58,798 nucleotides of DNA from Collinsella sp. (GCA_018382295.1 JAGZQF010000006.1:1-58798), one strand, 5' to 3'; positions 7,739 to 17,711 are shown, numbered from the stretch's first letter. The notes: generated by a model from the letters alone, not told the origin. A program made the numbers and translations.

Positions 7739-9103
7739 ATGGCGATCACGCCCGCAGAAATCGCGGAAACCCGCGGCATGGTTGAGGAGCAGAACCTCGA
7801 CATCAGGACCATCACCATGGGTGTTTCGCTCATGGGTTGCGGTGACGAGAACCTCGACCGCATGTGCACGAAGATCTACGACCACGTGACGCACACGGCT
7901 GAGCATCTGGTCGAGACCGCCGAGAACCTCGAGCGCGAGTACGGTATCCCCATCGTCAACAAGCGCGTTTCCGTCACCCCGGTGGCGCAGATCGCCGCGT
8001 GCTGCAAGGATGAGGACCTCACCCCTATCGCGCATGCCCTCGACCGCGCGGCCGAGACGCTCGGCATCGATTACCTGGGCGGCTTCTCTGCACTCGTCCA
8101 GAAGGGCATCGGCGACGCCGACCGCCGCGTCATCCAGTCCATCCCCCAGGCGCTCGCCACCACGAGCCGCGTTTGCTCCAGCGTCAACGTCGCCAGCCTG
8201 CGCGCCGGTATCAACATGGACGCCGTGCTCATGGCCGCCCAGACCATCATCGATGCTGCTAAACTCACGGCCGACCAGGATTCCGTCGGCGCTTCCAAAT
8301 TTGTCTGCTTTGCCAACATGGTCGAGGACTCCCCGTTTATGGCGGGCGCCGTCCACGGCGGTGGCGAGGCCGACGCCGTCATCAACGTAGGCGTCTCGGG
8401 CCCCGGCGTTATGGCCGCAGCCCTGGAAACGCTGCCCGATTCCGCATCGATGATGGAAGTCGCCGAGAAGATCAAGCAGACCGCCTTTAAGATCACCCGT
8501 GCCGGCGAGCTCATGAGCCGCGAGGCCGCCCATCGCCTGGGTGTCGAGAAGGGCATTGTCGACCTGTCGCTGGCTCCCACGCCCGCCATCGGCGACTCCG
8601 TCGCGCGCATCCTCGAGATTATCGGCGTGGGCACCTGCGGAGGCCCCGGCACGACCTGCGCACTCGCCATGCTCAACGATGCCGTCAAGAAGGGCGGCGT
8701 CATGGCCAGCTCCAGCGTGGGCGGTCTCTCCGGCGCCTTTATCCCCGTGTCCGAGGATGCCGGCATGATCGCCGCGGTCGAGGCCGGCGCGCTTTCGCTC
8801 GAGAAGCTCGAGGCTATGACCTGCGTATGCTCCGTCGGCCTGGACATGATCGCCATCCCCGGTGACACCCCGGTCGAGACCATCGCCGGCATCATCGCCG
8901 ACGAGATGGCTATCGGGGTCATCAACAACAAAACCACGGCCGTCCGCGTGATTCCCGCCATTGGCAAGGGCGTGGGCGACTGCGTCGAGTACGGCGGCCT
9001 GTTTGGCCGTGCGCCCATCATGCCGGTGAACCCCAACGCCGGCACCGTGCTTGCCCACCGTGGTGGACGCTTCCCGGCTCCGCTGAACTCGCTGAAGAAC
9101 TAG
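7739..9103 (+). CDS. UPF0210/DUF711 (PFL) family protein
   Basis: The 454-residue protein matches the conserved UPF0210 family, which has a pyruvate formate-lyase-like barrel; its reaction is not established. Recognisable segments are DIRTITMGVSL near the N-terminus, SVTPVAQIAACC, FVCFANMVEDSPFMAGA and the C-terminal GRAPIMPVN. I start at 7739 because TAGGAG precedes it at 7-8 nt; an upstream start at 7682 has no such site. In many genomes an ACT-domain gene precedes this family; none is present here. The nested palindromic element follows its stop by 18 nt. Confidence 0.85.
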   Translation: MAITPAEIAETRGMVEEQNLDIRTITMGVSLMGCGDENLDRMCTKIYDHVTHTAEHLVETAENLEREYGIPIVNKRVSVTPVAQIAACCKDEDLTPIAHALDRAAETLGIDYLGGFSALVQKGIGDADRRVIQSIPQALATTSRVCSSVNVASLRAGINMDAVLMAAQTIIDAAKLTADQDSVGASKFVCFANMVEDSPFMAGAVHGGGEADAVINVGVSGPGVMAAALETLPDSASMMEVAEKIKQTAFKITRAGELMSREAAHRLGVEKGIVDLSLAPTPAIGDSVARILEIIGVGTCGGPGTTCALAMLNDAVKKGGVMASSSVGGLSGAFIPVSEDAGMIAAVEAGALSLEKLEAMTCVCSVGLDMIAIPGDTPVETIAGIIADEMAIGVINNKTTAVRVIPAIGKGVGDCVEYGGLFGRAPIMPVNPNAGTVLAHRGGRFPAPLNSLKN

Positions 9104-9121
9104 CCCAGGGATACGAGGCGA

Positions 9122-9255
9122 GGAGCCCCGGGAAGGGCAAATATATAAGGTCGCCTGCTCGGACAGTCCTGACTCGCACGGAGAGCACATTAAGTGCTCT
9201 CCGGCTCGTGCGGAACTCGCGATCGACCTTATATATTTGCCCTTCCCGGGGCTCC
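9122..9255 (-). repeat. Nested palindromic element, copy A
   Basis: Outer 32-bp arms (9122-9153 and 9224-9255) are perfect inverted copies. Inside, CGCACG/CGTGCG and an inner 9-bp stem GGAGAGCAC/GTGCTCTCC around a 5-nt loop make two further pairing levels. Read on the minus strand the core carries GAGTTCCGCACG, CACTTAATGTG and CAGGACTGT, all shared with copy B at 29511-29653. Outer arms share only the tip GGGAGCCCCGG with copy B, yet pair perfectly in both. It lies between two plus-strand genes; the flanks (9104-9121 and 9256-9420) hold no gene. Confidence 0.85.
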
Positions 9256-9420
9256 CGCACAACGGGACCTCGGTTGGGTTCTATCCCTTTGGCAGTCGCT
9301 TCGCTTCTGCCCTACTTTGCTGGTATGGCGGTTTGGCACTGGATCGGTTCTATCTGAGATATGCTTGTTGCGGCTCTTCTTTTGGGAGGAGTCGCTTTTT
9401 TGTTGTTAGGAGGTTGGCCC

Positions 9421-10308
9421 GTGGTTGATGGGGATGTTCGCTCTGAGCTTCTTTCTGCTGATTGGAATGGCGAATGGATGCGTCTGCAAGCCGCTCGGCA
9501 TCGGGCTGATGACTCTTTTGAGTGGGACAAAAGGGCTCGGCATTTTCGGCCGCTTGAGACTGCTTCGTATGCTCGGGATTTTATGAAGCTGTTAGCGCTT
9601 GAGCCTGGTGAGTCGGTGCTTGATATGGGGTGTGGGGCTGGGTCGATTGCTATTCCGCTTGCTCAGGCTGGGCATCCCGTGATTGCTGCTGACTTTTCCC
9701 CTGCCATGTTGGGCACGCTTGATGCTGGCATTGAGTACTATGGGCTCGAGGGGCGTATAACGCCGCTTGAGCTTGCTTGGGATGACGATTGGGATCTGGT
9801 TGGACCGGTCGCGAAAGCGGTGGATGTTGCCTTTGCCAGTCGGTCGGTTACGACGACCAATCTAAAAGGTGCACTTGCCAAGCTTGACCGTACGGCTCGT
9901 CGGCGTTGTGCTGTCACGATGGTCGCCAACTCCAGCCCGCGCTATGACCTGCACCTGATGAACGCCATCGGCGCCTCGGTTACCTGCAGTAATGGCTTTG
10001 TGTATGCTTTTAATATCCTCGTTCAGATGGGTGTCCTGCCGCAGGTTACGTACTTTGAATCGCCCCGTCGCGATACCTTCGACAGCCTTGAAGCGGGTGT
10101 GGCGGACTTTTCTCGTATGCTCGAGCATGGCAACGAGGACAAGATCGACTGCCTGCGTGACTACATCGCTCAACACATGATTGAGAACCCCCATGCCGGC
10201 GAGCCGGGGTCCAAGGGCGTGCCGCAGGGGCGCTATATGCTCGATCATGTCCGCAAGGTTCGTTGGGCGTTTATTGCATGGGAGCCGGTCTCTGCGCCCA
10301 GCTCATAG
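9421..10308 (+). CDS. Class I SAM-dependent methyltransferase
   Basis: The 295-residue protein has SAM-binding motif I, VLDMGCGAGSIAIPLA (about residues 65-80), and the following acidic strand VIAADFS, typical of Rossmann-fold methyltransferases. The substrate is unknown. I chose the GTG start at 9421, seven bases after a perfect AGGAGG; an earlier ATG at 9361 lacks a ribosome site. Codon use is odd: the first ~160 codons favour T-ending codons (CTT, GCT, GGT), while the rest favours C-ending codons like the neighbours, suggesting a hybrid or recently acquired 5' part. Confidence 0.8.
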   Translation: MVDGDVRSELLSADWNGEWMRLQAARHRADDSFEWDKRARHFRPLETASYARDFMKLLALEPGESVLDMGCGAGSIAIPLAQAGHPVIAADFSPAMLGTLDAGIEYYGLEGRITPLELAWDDDWDLVGPVAKAVDVAFASRSVTTTNLKGALAKLDRTARRRCAVTMVANSSPRYDLHLMNAIGASVTCSNGFVYAFNILVQMGVLPQVTYFESPRRDTFDSLEAGVADFSRMLEHGNEDKIDCLRDYIAQHMIENPHAGEPGSKGVPQGRYMLDHVRKVRWAFIAWEPVSAPSS

Positions 10309-10466
10309 CCTGTTCACAGCCCGCACCGCCCACTCACTCGGCATCCGCATTCTTTTTGAACTGGGAAAACGCGCTCCACACCGCGCCGTTCCTGCGCTAT
10401 CGTGGGACAGCTCACGTAGATTAAGGCCCCGTCGCGGGGCGCCCCATACATAGAAAGCGAGAACCC

Positions 10467-10766
10467 ATGGCACTGACAGGAGCACAGGTCAAGCAGCTTC
10501 GCAGCATGGCCCATCACCTCAACCCCGCCATCATCATCGGCAAGTCCGACGTCAACGAGGGCACCGTCGAGCAGACGGTCGCCTACCTGGAGAAGCACGA
10601 GCTCGTTAAGTGCTCCGTGCTCGATGGCTCCAGCCTTTCCGCCCGCGAAGCCGCCGAGGAGCTCGCCGAGCGTTGCCACGCCGAGGTCGTCCAGGTCATC
10701 GGCCGCAAGTTCTCGCTGTATCGCGAGTCCTCGCGCAAGGACATCGAGAAGATCAAACTCGTCTAG
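10467..10766 (+). CDS. yhbY: YhbY/CRS1-type RNA-binding protein
   Basis: The 99-residue protein is a single CRM domain. The N-terminal LTGAQVKQLRSMAHHLNPAIIIGKSDV and the later QVIGRKFSLYRES are characteristic; the GKxD/N loop lies near residues 25-29. E. coli YhbY binds pre-50S particles. The gene is preceded by a short GC-rich hairpin (10426-10440) and followed by a terminator shared with the convergent regulator. Confidence 0.9.
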   Translation: MALTGAQVKQLRSMAHHLNPAIIIGKSDVNEGTVEQTVAYLEKHELVKCSVLDGSSLSAREAAEELAERCHAEVVQVIGRKFSLYRESSRKDIEKIKLV

Positions 10767-10803
10767 GAGCCAATGATCCGGCGAGCCAACACATAGCAAG
10801 CTT

Positions 10804-10838
10804 ACGGGTGCCCAAGTACTTCGGGCGCCCGTTTTTTA
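10804..10838 (+). terminator. Terminator of yhbY
   Basis: ACGGGTGCCC and GGGCGCCCGT pair around a short loop and are followed by six T. It reaches the stop of the convergent regulator gene. Confidence 0.85.
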
Positions 10839-13835
10839 TCGTTCGACCAGCACGCGATTGAGCCGCCCCTCCACCAAGCGCTCGTATAGGCGCCGCGTCT
10901 CGGGCTCGGGCACGCCATTGACCTGCTCCCTCAGGTGGTGCATATGCCCGCTGTACAGCTCGACGATATCGCGCCGTCGCCCCGCCGCACTGTAGACGCG
11001 CATGGCGCAGCGCACCATATCCTCACGCGCCGTTTCCTGTCGAAGCCCCGACTCCGCCAGCCAAATCGCCGACTGCAGATCGTTTTCTTCTAGAGCGGCA
11101 TTTGCTCCCTTAATCATGCAATCGATGTACTTTGACTGCATAATGCGCCGCATGCGCAAAAAGTAGGTGGGATTACAGCCATTGGGAACATACAACGGTC
11201 CGGCATAAAGCTGTTCAATCTTAAGGCACAACTCGACCAGATGGGGCCCGCGCGCACCCGTGCGATTTCCCAAAACCTCGCGGCTTATCTGGTCAAACAG
11301 CCGTACATCGGTCTTGACGTAGTCGCCGTTGAGCCCAATGCATTCATTTTGGATGAGCACGCATGACTTGCCATCCGGCGTCGGCCCCAAAGCCGACCGC
11401 AAGCGCGATATCGTCGAGTACAGGTTGTTGCGGGCGCTATTGAACTCGGCATGGGGCCACAGCTCCATGGCCAGCGTCTCACGATCGACGAGCGCATCCA
11501 TGCCCAGCGCAAGCCGCTCGGCAAGTGTCGCCGCCTTCTTGCGGCGCCACATTTTGTCCGTGATGGGAAACCCGTCGCGCTCGGCGCGAAACGCCCCAAA
11601 CATACGAATCTCGATATGGTCGATGGTATCAACGGCTTCAACCTCGCCGGCCTGGAACAGGCGCTCGCCCTCCCCTTCTAAATCGTCGCGCAGCGAATAC
11701 CGCGACAGCTCGCGCACGGGAAGCTTCTTGCGTATCCTGGCCGCCGGCTCGCCCAGACAATGCATGGCAAGGCGCGCAAAGAGCCGATACGATGGCTCTA
11801 GAATTCCCGCACGATTCATGGACATCCAGGCCGCAAGATCGCTGTCTCGGCCCGCACAGGCCAAATGCAGCGCCACCATCCAGGCTTCTGCGCCACCAAC
11901 CTGCGTCTGGCTTATATCGAGTAGCTCCGCTTCCTCGCGTACCGAAACCATCGACGTGTTACGCAGATACGCTGCGCGCTCCAGCAGCAATGCGTTATCG
12001 CGCATGTACGCAATCGACTCCTCGGCAAGTTTAAGCACTTGGACCGCACGGAACTTTGCATTAACCGGCCGTCCCTCTGCCAGCGACTGCCAACCTTCTA
12101 GCAACAGGCCAAACAGCTGAATCTGGTTGTCGCGCATGCGCACGGCAAAACGATCGAGCTCGTTGAACGCCGCATCGTCGGTTACCGGCAAGCCGGAAAG
12201 GAGCCGCCGTGCCGCCAACACCATGCGCACCCAGATAGCCATCGCCTTAAGCCCACGTACGTCGAGCGCCTCCCGCACCACCGTCATCTCGTCGTCGCGC
12301 TCGTCGGTTCCCGCAAACGACCCATCAAAGAGCTCCACCAGCATGCTATCGGCCCGTATAACAATCCCCGCGATGTCGAGCTCGCAGTCGTAGGCCCTGC
12401 TCGTTTTGAGCTGCTGTAGAACGCCGCCGTCATTTCCCCGCTCGGTCAGACAGCGCTTGACCTCGATATGCGCAGACAACATATCGAGTGCGGTATGGGA
12501 TGTCTCGATTTCTGGCACGGCCAGATTCGTAGGAAGCCCAAGCCCGTTGTCCCCATAGCAAACAGCCGTCAGTGTCTGGGCCACCCTCCATGAAACAGGG
12601 TCTATTTCGCAGGCCGCCCGTTCGCCCCCGCGCTCGATGACCGATGCCATATAGCGGGCGAGCTTTGTGTTGGACACGCTGACCGCTGCCAGATATACGC
12701 CAAGCGCCTCGGCAGGCGTTGGCTCTGGAGCCGGATCGTCAGCGTCGATCGTGCCCAGCGCTGCTCGGCAGATATCGGCCCCGTGCCCCGTCAGAGCAAA
12801 ATCGACCCCATACTGCCCAGCAAGTTCAAGAACCGCCTCACGGTCCAAAAAGGCGTCCGCCAGGCCCATCGCCGCATCGCATCGGCCCGCCTTAAGCAAA
12901 ATCCGGGCCGCCCTCGGAACAAGTTCGGGGCGAACCTCGGCCACCAACTTACGCAAGCGCAAGCGTCCGTTATCCTCCGTGCCCAGACACGTAAAACTCC
13001 GCTCGGCGGGATCCAAGCCAAAGATCGGGTAGTCGCGTACAAAGTAGGACTGGTCGACCATCGACAGCCTCACCCCGCAAGCCTCGAGTTCTGCGATATT
13101 GCCCTCGCCCATCAAAACCATGAGACATGCCACGCAAAACAGCGCATTATTGTCGAGCGAAGCCAGATCGGCAAGTGCCGCGCCATATACGTTGACAATC
13201 TCGTTTTCGAGCAGACCGGCTACGTCGCCTTGGCCATACAGACCCGTCTGCAATGCCGAAACGAGCTCGGGCACGCCCTGCGTGAGCTGATAAAAGTCGA
13301 GCGATGTGCTGATCGAAAACGCCGATGCCCACGCCGAATACTCATAGGCATGCACCTTGAGCATCTGCGCATTGATCTTAACCGAATCGCCCAGCCCATG
13401 AATCAGCTGACGATTTGAAGGACGGCAGGAGATAAAGACCCCTATCCCCATAGCGCGCAGGCCGCGAATCCTGTCGATGAGGTCTTCGGTATCGTGCTGA
13501 TCGAGGTTTGGCACATTATCAATCGCGATAAGGGAGTGCGGTTTGTCTTTGAGTTCTTCGGTAACCACCTCGAGCTGCATAAACACCTCGCGCCCAGTGG
13601 CGCGATCGGCCTCGATAATCCGCACGGGGCCTCGCGTCGGGTCGCATTTAACCTCATGGGTGTACTGCAGCAGCACCGAGGTCTTCCCAAACCCGTCGGG
13701 CGCATAAAGCACCACGATGCCGGCCTTTCGGCCCTTGGCGATAAGCTCATTCATCAAGCGTTCGCGTCGCACCATATAGCCTCCGCCCAGCGGCATCAGC
13801 TCGAGGTCGTCTATACCGCTCAAATCATTTACCAT
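10836..13835 (-). CDS. Large STAND-type regulator with N-terminal P-loop and C-terminal BTAD domain
   Basis: The 999-residue protein has a Walker A-like motif YAPDGFGKTS near residues 44-53 and a Walker B-like hydrophobic strand ending LIAIDNVP near 100. A long helical middle probably contains TPR-type repeats. From about 760 to 990 it resembles the winged helix plus bacterial transcriptional activation (BTAD) domain of SARP regulators (IEIRMFGAFRA, then SARNNLYSTISRLRSALG). Such MalT/SARP hybrids are ligand-switched activators. It stands alone, so its target is unknown. GAGGAG precedes the ATG. Confidence 0.8.
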   Translation of the reverse strand: MVNDLSGIDDLELMPLGGGYMVRRERLMNELIAKGRKAGIVVLYAPDGFGKTSVLLQYTHEVKCDPTRGPVRIIEADRATGREVFMQLEVVTEELKDKPHSLIAIDNVPNLDQHDTEDLIDRIRGLRAMGIGVFISCRPSNRQLIHGLGDSVKINAQMLKVHAYEYSAWASAFSISTSLDFYQLTQGVPELVSALQTGLYGQGDVAGLLENEIVNVYGAALADLASLDNNALFCVACLMVLMGEGNIAELEACGVRLSMVDQSYFVRDYPIFGLDPAERSFTCLGTEDNGRLRLRKLVAEVRPELVPRAARILLKAGRCDAAMGLADAFLDREAVLELAGQYGVDFALTGHGADICRAALGTIDADDPAPEPTPAEALGVYLAAVSVSNTKLARYMASVIERGGERAACEIDPVSWRVAQTLTAVCYGDNGLGLPTNLAVPEIETSHTALDMLSAHIEVKRCLTERGNDGGVLQQLKTSRAYDCELDIAGIVIRADSMLVELFDGSFAGTDERDDEMTVVREALDVRGLKAMAIWVRMVLAARRLLSGLPVTDDAAFNELDRFAVRMRDNQIQLFGLLLEGWQSLAEGRPVNAKFRAVQVLKLAEESIAYMRDNALLLERAAYLRNTSMVSVREEAELLDISQTQVGGAEAWMVALHLACAGRDSDLAAWMSMNRAGILEPSYRLFARLAMHCLGEPAARIRKKLPVRELSRYSLRDDLEGEGERLFQAGEVEAVDTIDHIEIRMFGAFRAERDGFPITDKMWRRKKAATLAERLALGMDALVDRETLAMELWPHAEFNSARNNLYSTISRLRSALGPTPDGKSCVLIQNECIGLNGDYVKTDVRLFDQISREVLGNRTGARGPHLVELCLKIEQLYAGPLYVPNGCNPTYFLRMRRIMQSKYIDCMIKGANAALEENDLQSAIWLAESGLRQETAREDMVRCAMRVYSAAGRRRDIVELYSGHMHHLREQVNGVPEPETRRLYERLVEGRLNRVLVER

Positions 13836-14221
13836 GCCCGCTCCTCAACTCGACCGTATGGACACTGTAGCCGCAAGACCATACAAGCCGCGCTATGAAT
13901 AGAGCGACCTTGTGTTTTAGGTTGTCTTTTGGTACGCAAGCGGCAAGTTTTTGTACAGCGAGGGCCGATTGTTATTAATCCCCCGACTAATCGGTCTTTA
14001 AGCAGGTAAATGAGCTTGTCAGCTTGTCCCATCTAAGCGGCAGTGTAACGCAGATGAACAAGGTTCAGCCATGTCATTCAACTCGCCTAGCACCCGCTAC
14101 CGTCTACGACCTTCTAGTGGCATTTTTGCATAGAATCTGGTATGGAATGAATCAAGCTGTTGGGCATCCGGCATTCGTCAAGCTTGCGGCAAGATTTTGG
14201 TCAAGTGGGCGAAAAGGGATA
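13836..14221. other. Intergenic stretch without a recognisable gene
   Basis: About 385 bp between the BTAD regulator start and the nagB terminator. It contains one inverted repeat, CCGATT (13965) with AATCGG (13989), and AT-rich patches that may hold the regulator promoter. No coding frame here looks real. Confidence 0.5.
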
Positions 14222-14224
14222 GCA

Positions 14225-14253
14225 AAAAGGCCCCCGCAAAGCGGAGGCCTTAG
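14225..14253 (-). terminator. Terminator of nagB
   Basis: On the minus strand AAGGCCTCCGC and GCGGGGGCCTT pair around TTT, followed by a T-run, 31 nt after the nagB stop. Confidence 0.85.
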
Positions 14254-14283
14254 GCAAGGCTATGTCGAGCTGCAGGATTCGCG

Positions 14284-15012
14284 CTACTCGCAGAGCGAAA
14301 GGGCGGCCTCGTCGGCAACGACAACGCAGTTGGTGTGCAGCTGCAGGATCGAAGCCGGGCACTCGGGCGTAACCGGACCATAGCACATGTCATGCACGGC
14401 CTGAGCCTTGGCCTCGCCGTTGGCGACGACCAGGATCATGCGGGCATACATGATGGTCTGGGTACCCATGGTGTAGGCCTGACGGGGAACATCGTCGATG
14501 CTGTCGAACAGGCGGCTGTTGGCCTGAATGGTGCTCTCGGTGAGGTCGACGCAGTGCGTGCCCTTGGAGAAGTGGTCATCGGGCTCGTTGAAGCCAATGT
14601 GGCCGTTGTTGCCAATGCCGAGCAGCTGCAGATCCGGATAACCGGCGTCGGCGACGATCTTGTCGTACTCAGAGCAGGCAGCGGCGGCGTCGGGGTTGGA
14701 ACCGTCGGGCACATGCGTGTTGTTAAGGTCGATGTTGATGTGATCGAAGAAGTTCTCACGCATGAAGTAGTGATAGCTCTGGGGATCGTCGTGCGAAAGG
14801 CCGCGATACTCGTCCAGGTTGTAGGTGCTGACCTCGGCAAAGTCGACGTCGCCCTTCTTGTACCAAGCAGCGAGCTGCTTGTAGGCACCGATCGGGGTGG
14901 AGCCGGTGGCAAGGCCCAGCACACAGTCGGGCTTGAGGATAACCTGGGCCGAGATAATATTGGCGGCCTTGCGGCTCATATCCTCGTAGTCTTTAGCTTT
15001 AATGATCTTCAT
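14284..15012 (-). CDS. nagB: Glucosamine-6-phosphate deaminase
   Basis: It converts glucosamine-6-phosphate to fructose-6-phosphate and ammonia. The 242-residue length matches the short Gram-positive form without the long C-terminal allosteric tail. Signature segments are LGLATGSTPIG (phosphate loop), YNLDEYRGL with the catalytic Asp, and LLGIGNNGHIGFNEP with the catalytic His/Glu region near 130-145. I start at 15012 after AAAGGA; the longer frame to 15363 runs through a hairpin and lacks a start signal. With glmM and crr upstream on the same strand it forms an amino-sugar cluster. Confidence 0.95.
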   Translation of the reverse strand: MKIIKAKDYEDMSRKAANIISAQVILKPDCVLGLATGSTPIGAYKQLAAWYKKGDVDFAEVSTYNLDEYRGLSHDDPQSYHYFMRENFFDHINIDLNNTHVPDGSNPDAAAACSEYDKIVADAGYPDLQLLGIGNNGHIGFNEPDDHFSKGTHCVDLTESTIQANSRLFDSIDDVPRQAYTMGTQTIMYARMILVVANGEAKAQAVHDMCYGPVTPECPASILQLHTNCVVVADEAALSLCE

Positions 15013-15209
15013 TACGCGTCCTTTCTCGTACAAGAGAGGCAAGGCTCCCTTACAAGCACTTGCCCGCGGCCCGCGTCGGCCGCAACCAACGTGTGCGGCC
15101 ACCAGGGCGAGGTCGCGTAATGTATGTGTCTCGTGTCTAACCGCGTCGAGGCCCCTGCCCGTCCACGGTGACCCAAAGCCTTTTAGCTTCGGACAAATCC
15201 CATCTTGCC

Positions 15210-15243
15210 ACGGAGGGCGTCCTCTTTCAAGAGCGCCCTCCGT
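15210..15243. promoter_or_regulatory. 10-bp stem hairpin between crr and nagB
   Basis: ACGGAGGGCG and CGCCCTCCGT pair perfectly around 14 nt, 41 nt beyond the crr stop. A T-run is missing on the minus strand, so it may be a processing or attenuation hairpin rather than a full terminator. Confidence 0.45.
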
Positions 15244-15283
15244 AAACGTGTTTGAATTGTAGGCTAATGGCCACGTGCACTTG

Positions 15284-15781
15284 CTAGCGCTCGCGAGCAA
15301 CGATGAGCTGGTCCATCTCTTCGACATGCACGCCAACGGAACCCTTGATGCTCGAGAACTCAACGGAGTTGCACACCAAGATGGGAACCGTCACATCGTA
15401 GCCCTCGGCAGCAATTGCCTCGCGATCGAACTCAATGAGTACATCGCCCTTATGGACGATGTCACCCACTTGCGCATGTACGGTAAAGTGCTTGCCCTCG
15501 AGCTGAACAGTGTCCAAACCAACGTGGATGAGCACGTCCAAGCCATCGACCGTGTTAAGCGCAACGGCGTGTCCCGTGGGAAAAATGGCCTCGACCTTGG
15601 CATCAGCCGGTGCAATCACACGCGTTCCGGTGGGCTGAATCGCCACGCCCTGGCCCAAAAGGCCGGTGGCAAACGTCTGATCGTTTACCTCGGAGAGCGG
15701 AATGACGTCGCCCGAGATGGGAGCATCCAGCGTAAGGACTCGACCACGCATACCAAAAGACCTTAGGACTTTAGTGAACAT
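15284..15781 (-). CDS. crr: PTS glucose-type EIIA component, stand-alone
   Basis: The 165-residue protein is a single EIIA-Glc (Crr-like) domain that receives phosphate from HPr and passes it to an EIIB. The two active-site histidines are seen in FPTGHAVAL and in LDVLIHVGLDTVQLEGK. No EIIB or EIIC domain is fused or adjacent, so it probably serves several transporters or acts as a regulator. GAGGGGG precedes the ATG. It follows glmM by 71 nt on the same strand. Confidence 0.92.
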   Translation of the reverse strand: MFTKVLRSFGMRGRVLTLDAPISGDVIPLSEVNDQTFATGLLGQGVAIQPTGTRVIAPADAKVEAIFPTGHAVALNTVDGLDVLIHVGLDTVQLEGKHFTVHAQVGDIVHKGDVLIEFDREAIAAEGYDVTVPILVCNSVEFSSIKGSVGVHVEEMDQLIVARER

Positions 15782-15852
15782 GCTCCCCCTCGGACATACC
15801 GATTAACCAAAATAACCTTAACAGTTTACCACTTGGCACCCGTTTTTGACCA

Positions 15853-17190
15853 TTAGGGAAGTTCGCGCTTGACAACCTCGACGATGTCGTCGACAACGCG
15901 CTGGGTCAGCTCGTGCGTCTCGGCCTCGGCCATCACGCGGACCAGCGGCTCGGTACCGCTCGGGCGCACCAGAATGCGGCCGCGGCCGTCAAGCTCCTTC
16001 TCGGCGGCAGCGACGGCATCCCAGATGGGCTGGCAATCGTCCAGACCAGCCTTGTTGTCGGAATGCACGTTGACGAGTACCTGCGGGTACTTCTTCATGA
16101 TACCGGCAAGATCGGTGAGGGTGCGACCGGTGCGCTTGAGCACGGCCAGCAGCTGCAGAGCCGTCACCAGGCCGTCACCGGTGGTGTTGTGCTCCAGGAA
16201 GATGATGTGGCCGGACTGTTCGCCGCCGATGACGGCGCCGTCCGCGAGCATGCGCTCCAGAACGTAGCGGTCGCCCACGGCGGTCTGGACCATCTCGAAG
16301 CCCTGCTCCTTCATAGCGATGGAGAAGCCCAGGTTGCACATGACGGTCGAGACGATCTCGGAGTTGGCGAGCTTGCCGCGAGCGGCGAGGTCAGAACCGC
16401 AGATAGCCAGGATGTAGTCACCGTCGATCTCATTGCCCTCGCTGTCCACGAACAGTACGCGGTCGGCGTCGCCGTCGTGGGCCAGGCCGATATCAGCATG
16501 GGTGCGCAGCACGAGCTCGCGAAGGGGCTCGAGGTGCGTAGAGCCACACTCAACGTTAATGTCAGTGCCGCAGTAATCGGTGTTGATGGCATGGACCGTG
16601 GCGCCCAGGCGCTGCAGCGCGGCGGGCGTGGTCTGGCAGGAAGCACCGTGACCGCAGTCGACGGCAACAACCAGGCCGTCGAGCTTAAGGCCGTCGAGCG
16701 TGCTGATGGCATGATCGACATATGCCTTGCGGGCGTCCTTCATCTTGATGATGTGACCCACACCGGCGCCGGTCGGCAGCGTGTCGGCAGCCATGGCCTC
16801 CTCGGACATGACCCAGGCGCTGATCTCTTCCTCAACCGCGTCGGGAAGCTTCATGCCCTTGCGGCTAAAGAACTTGATGCCGTTGAACTCCGGCGGATTA
16901 TGCGAAGCAGAAATGACGATGCCGCCATCGAGCTCGTTTTGGACGGTGAGCAGCGCCACGGCCGGCGTGGGGATGACGCCGCAGCAGTGCGGGCGGCCGC
17001 CCTCGGCCATAATGCCGGCGGTCAGAGCACTCTCGAGCATGGTGCCCGAAAGACGCGTGTCGCGGCCGATGCAAATGTCCGGACCAAGGAACTTGGTCGC
17101 CGCACGGCCAAGGCGAAATGCGAGGTCGCACGAAAGGTCGGCGTTGGCGACGCCACGGACGCCGTCGGTACCGAAGATATTCTGGGGCAT
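15853..17190 (-). CDS. glmM: Phosphoglucosamine mutase
   Basis: It interconverts glucosamine-6-phosphate and glucosamine-1-phosphate for UDP-GlcNAc and peptidoglycan synthesis. The 445-residue protein begins NIFGTDGVRG, has the phosphoserine loop ISASHNPPEFNG near residue 100, the Mg loop AHDGDADR near 240 and the C-terminal phosphate loop RPSGTEPLVRV. I start at the ATG at 17190, seven bases after GAAGGAG; a TTG 18 bases earlier overlaps that site. Together with nagB it links amino-sugar catabolism and wall synthesis. Confidence 0.95.
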   Translation of the reverse strand: MPQNIFGTDGVRGVANADLSCDLAFRLGRAATKFLGPDICIGRDTRLSGTMLESALTAGIMAEGGRPHCCGVIPTPAVALLTVQNELDGGIVISASHNPPEFNGIKFFSRKGMKLPDAVEEEISAWVMSEEAMAADTLPTGAGVGHIIKMKDARKAYVDHAISTLDGLKLDGLVVAVDCGHGASCQTTPAALQRLGATVHAINTDYCGTDINVECGSTHLEPLRELVLRTHADIGLAHDGDADRVLFVDSEGNEIDGDYILAICGSDLAARGKLANSEIVSTVMCNLGFSIAMKEQGFEMVQTAVGDRYVLERMLADGAVIGGEQSGHIIFLEHNTTGDGLVTALQLLAVLKRTGRTLTDLAGIMKKYPQVLVNVHSDNKAGLDDCQPIWDAVAAAEKELDGRGRILVRPSGTEPLVRVMAEAETHELTQRVVDDIVEVVKRELP

Positions 17191-17247
17191 AGGATCGCTC
17201 CTTCCCAAGTGGGCAAAACGCAGTCGCCCACCCTAGTCGAAAAAGAA

Positions 17248-17283
17248 AAGCGGGACCCGCCGAGCAATCGGCAGGCCCCGCTT
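17248..17283 (-). terminator. Terminator of rplM-rpsI
   Basis: Read on the minus strand, AAGCGGGGCCTGCCG and CGGCGGGTCCCGCTT form a long stem followed by a T-rich run. It separates the ribosomal operon from glmM. Confidence 0.8.
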
Positions 17284-17313
17284 GTACATTGTATCTCGTA
17301 AGGAGATAAAACC

Positions 17314-17709
<396 letters not shown>

Positions 17710-17711
17710 CT

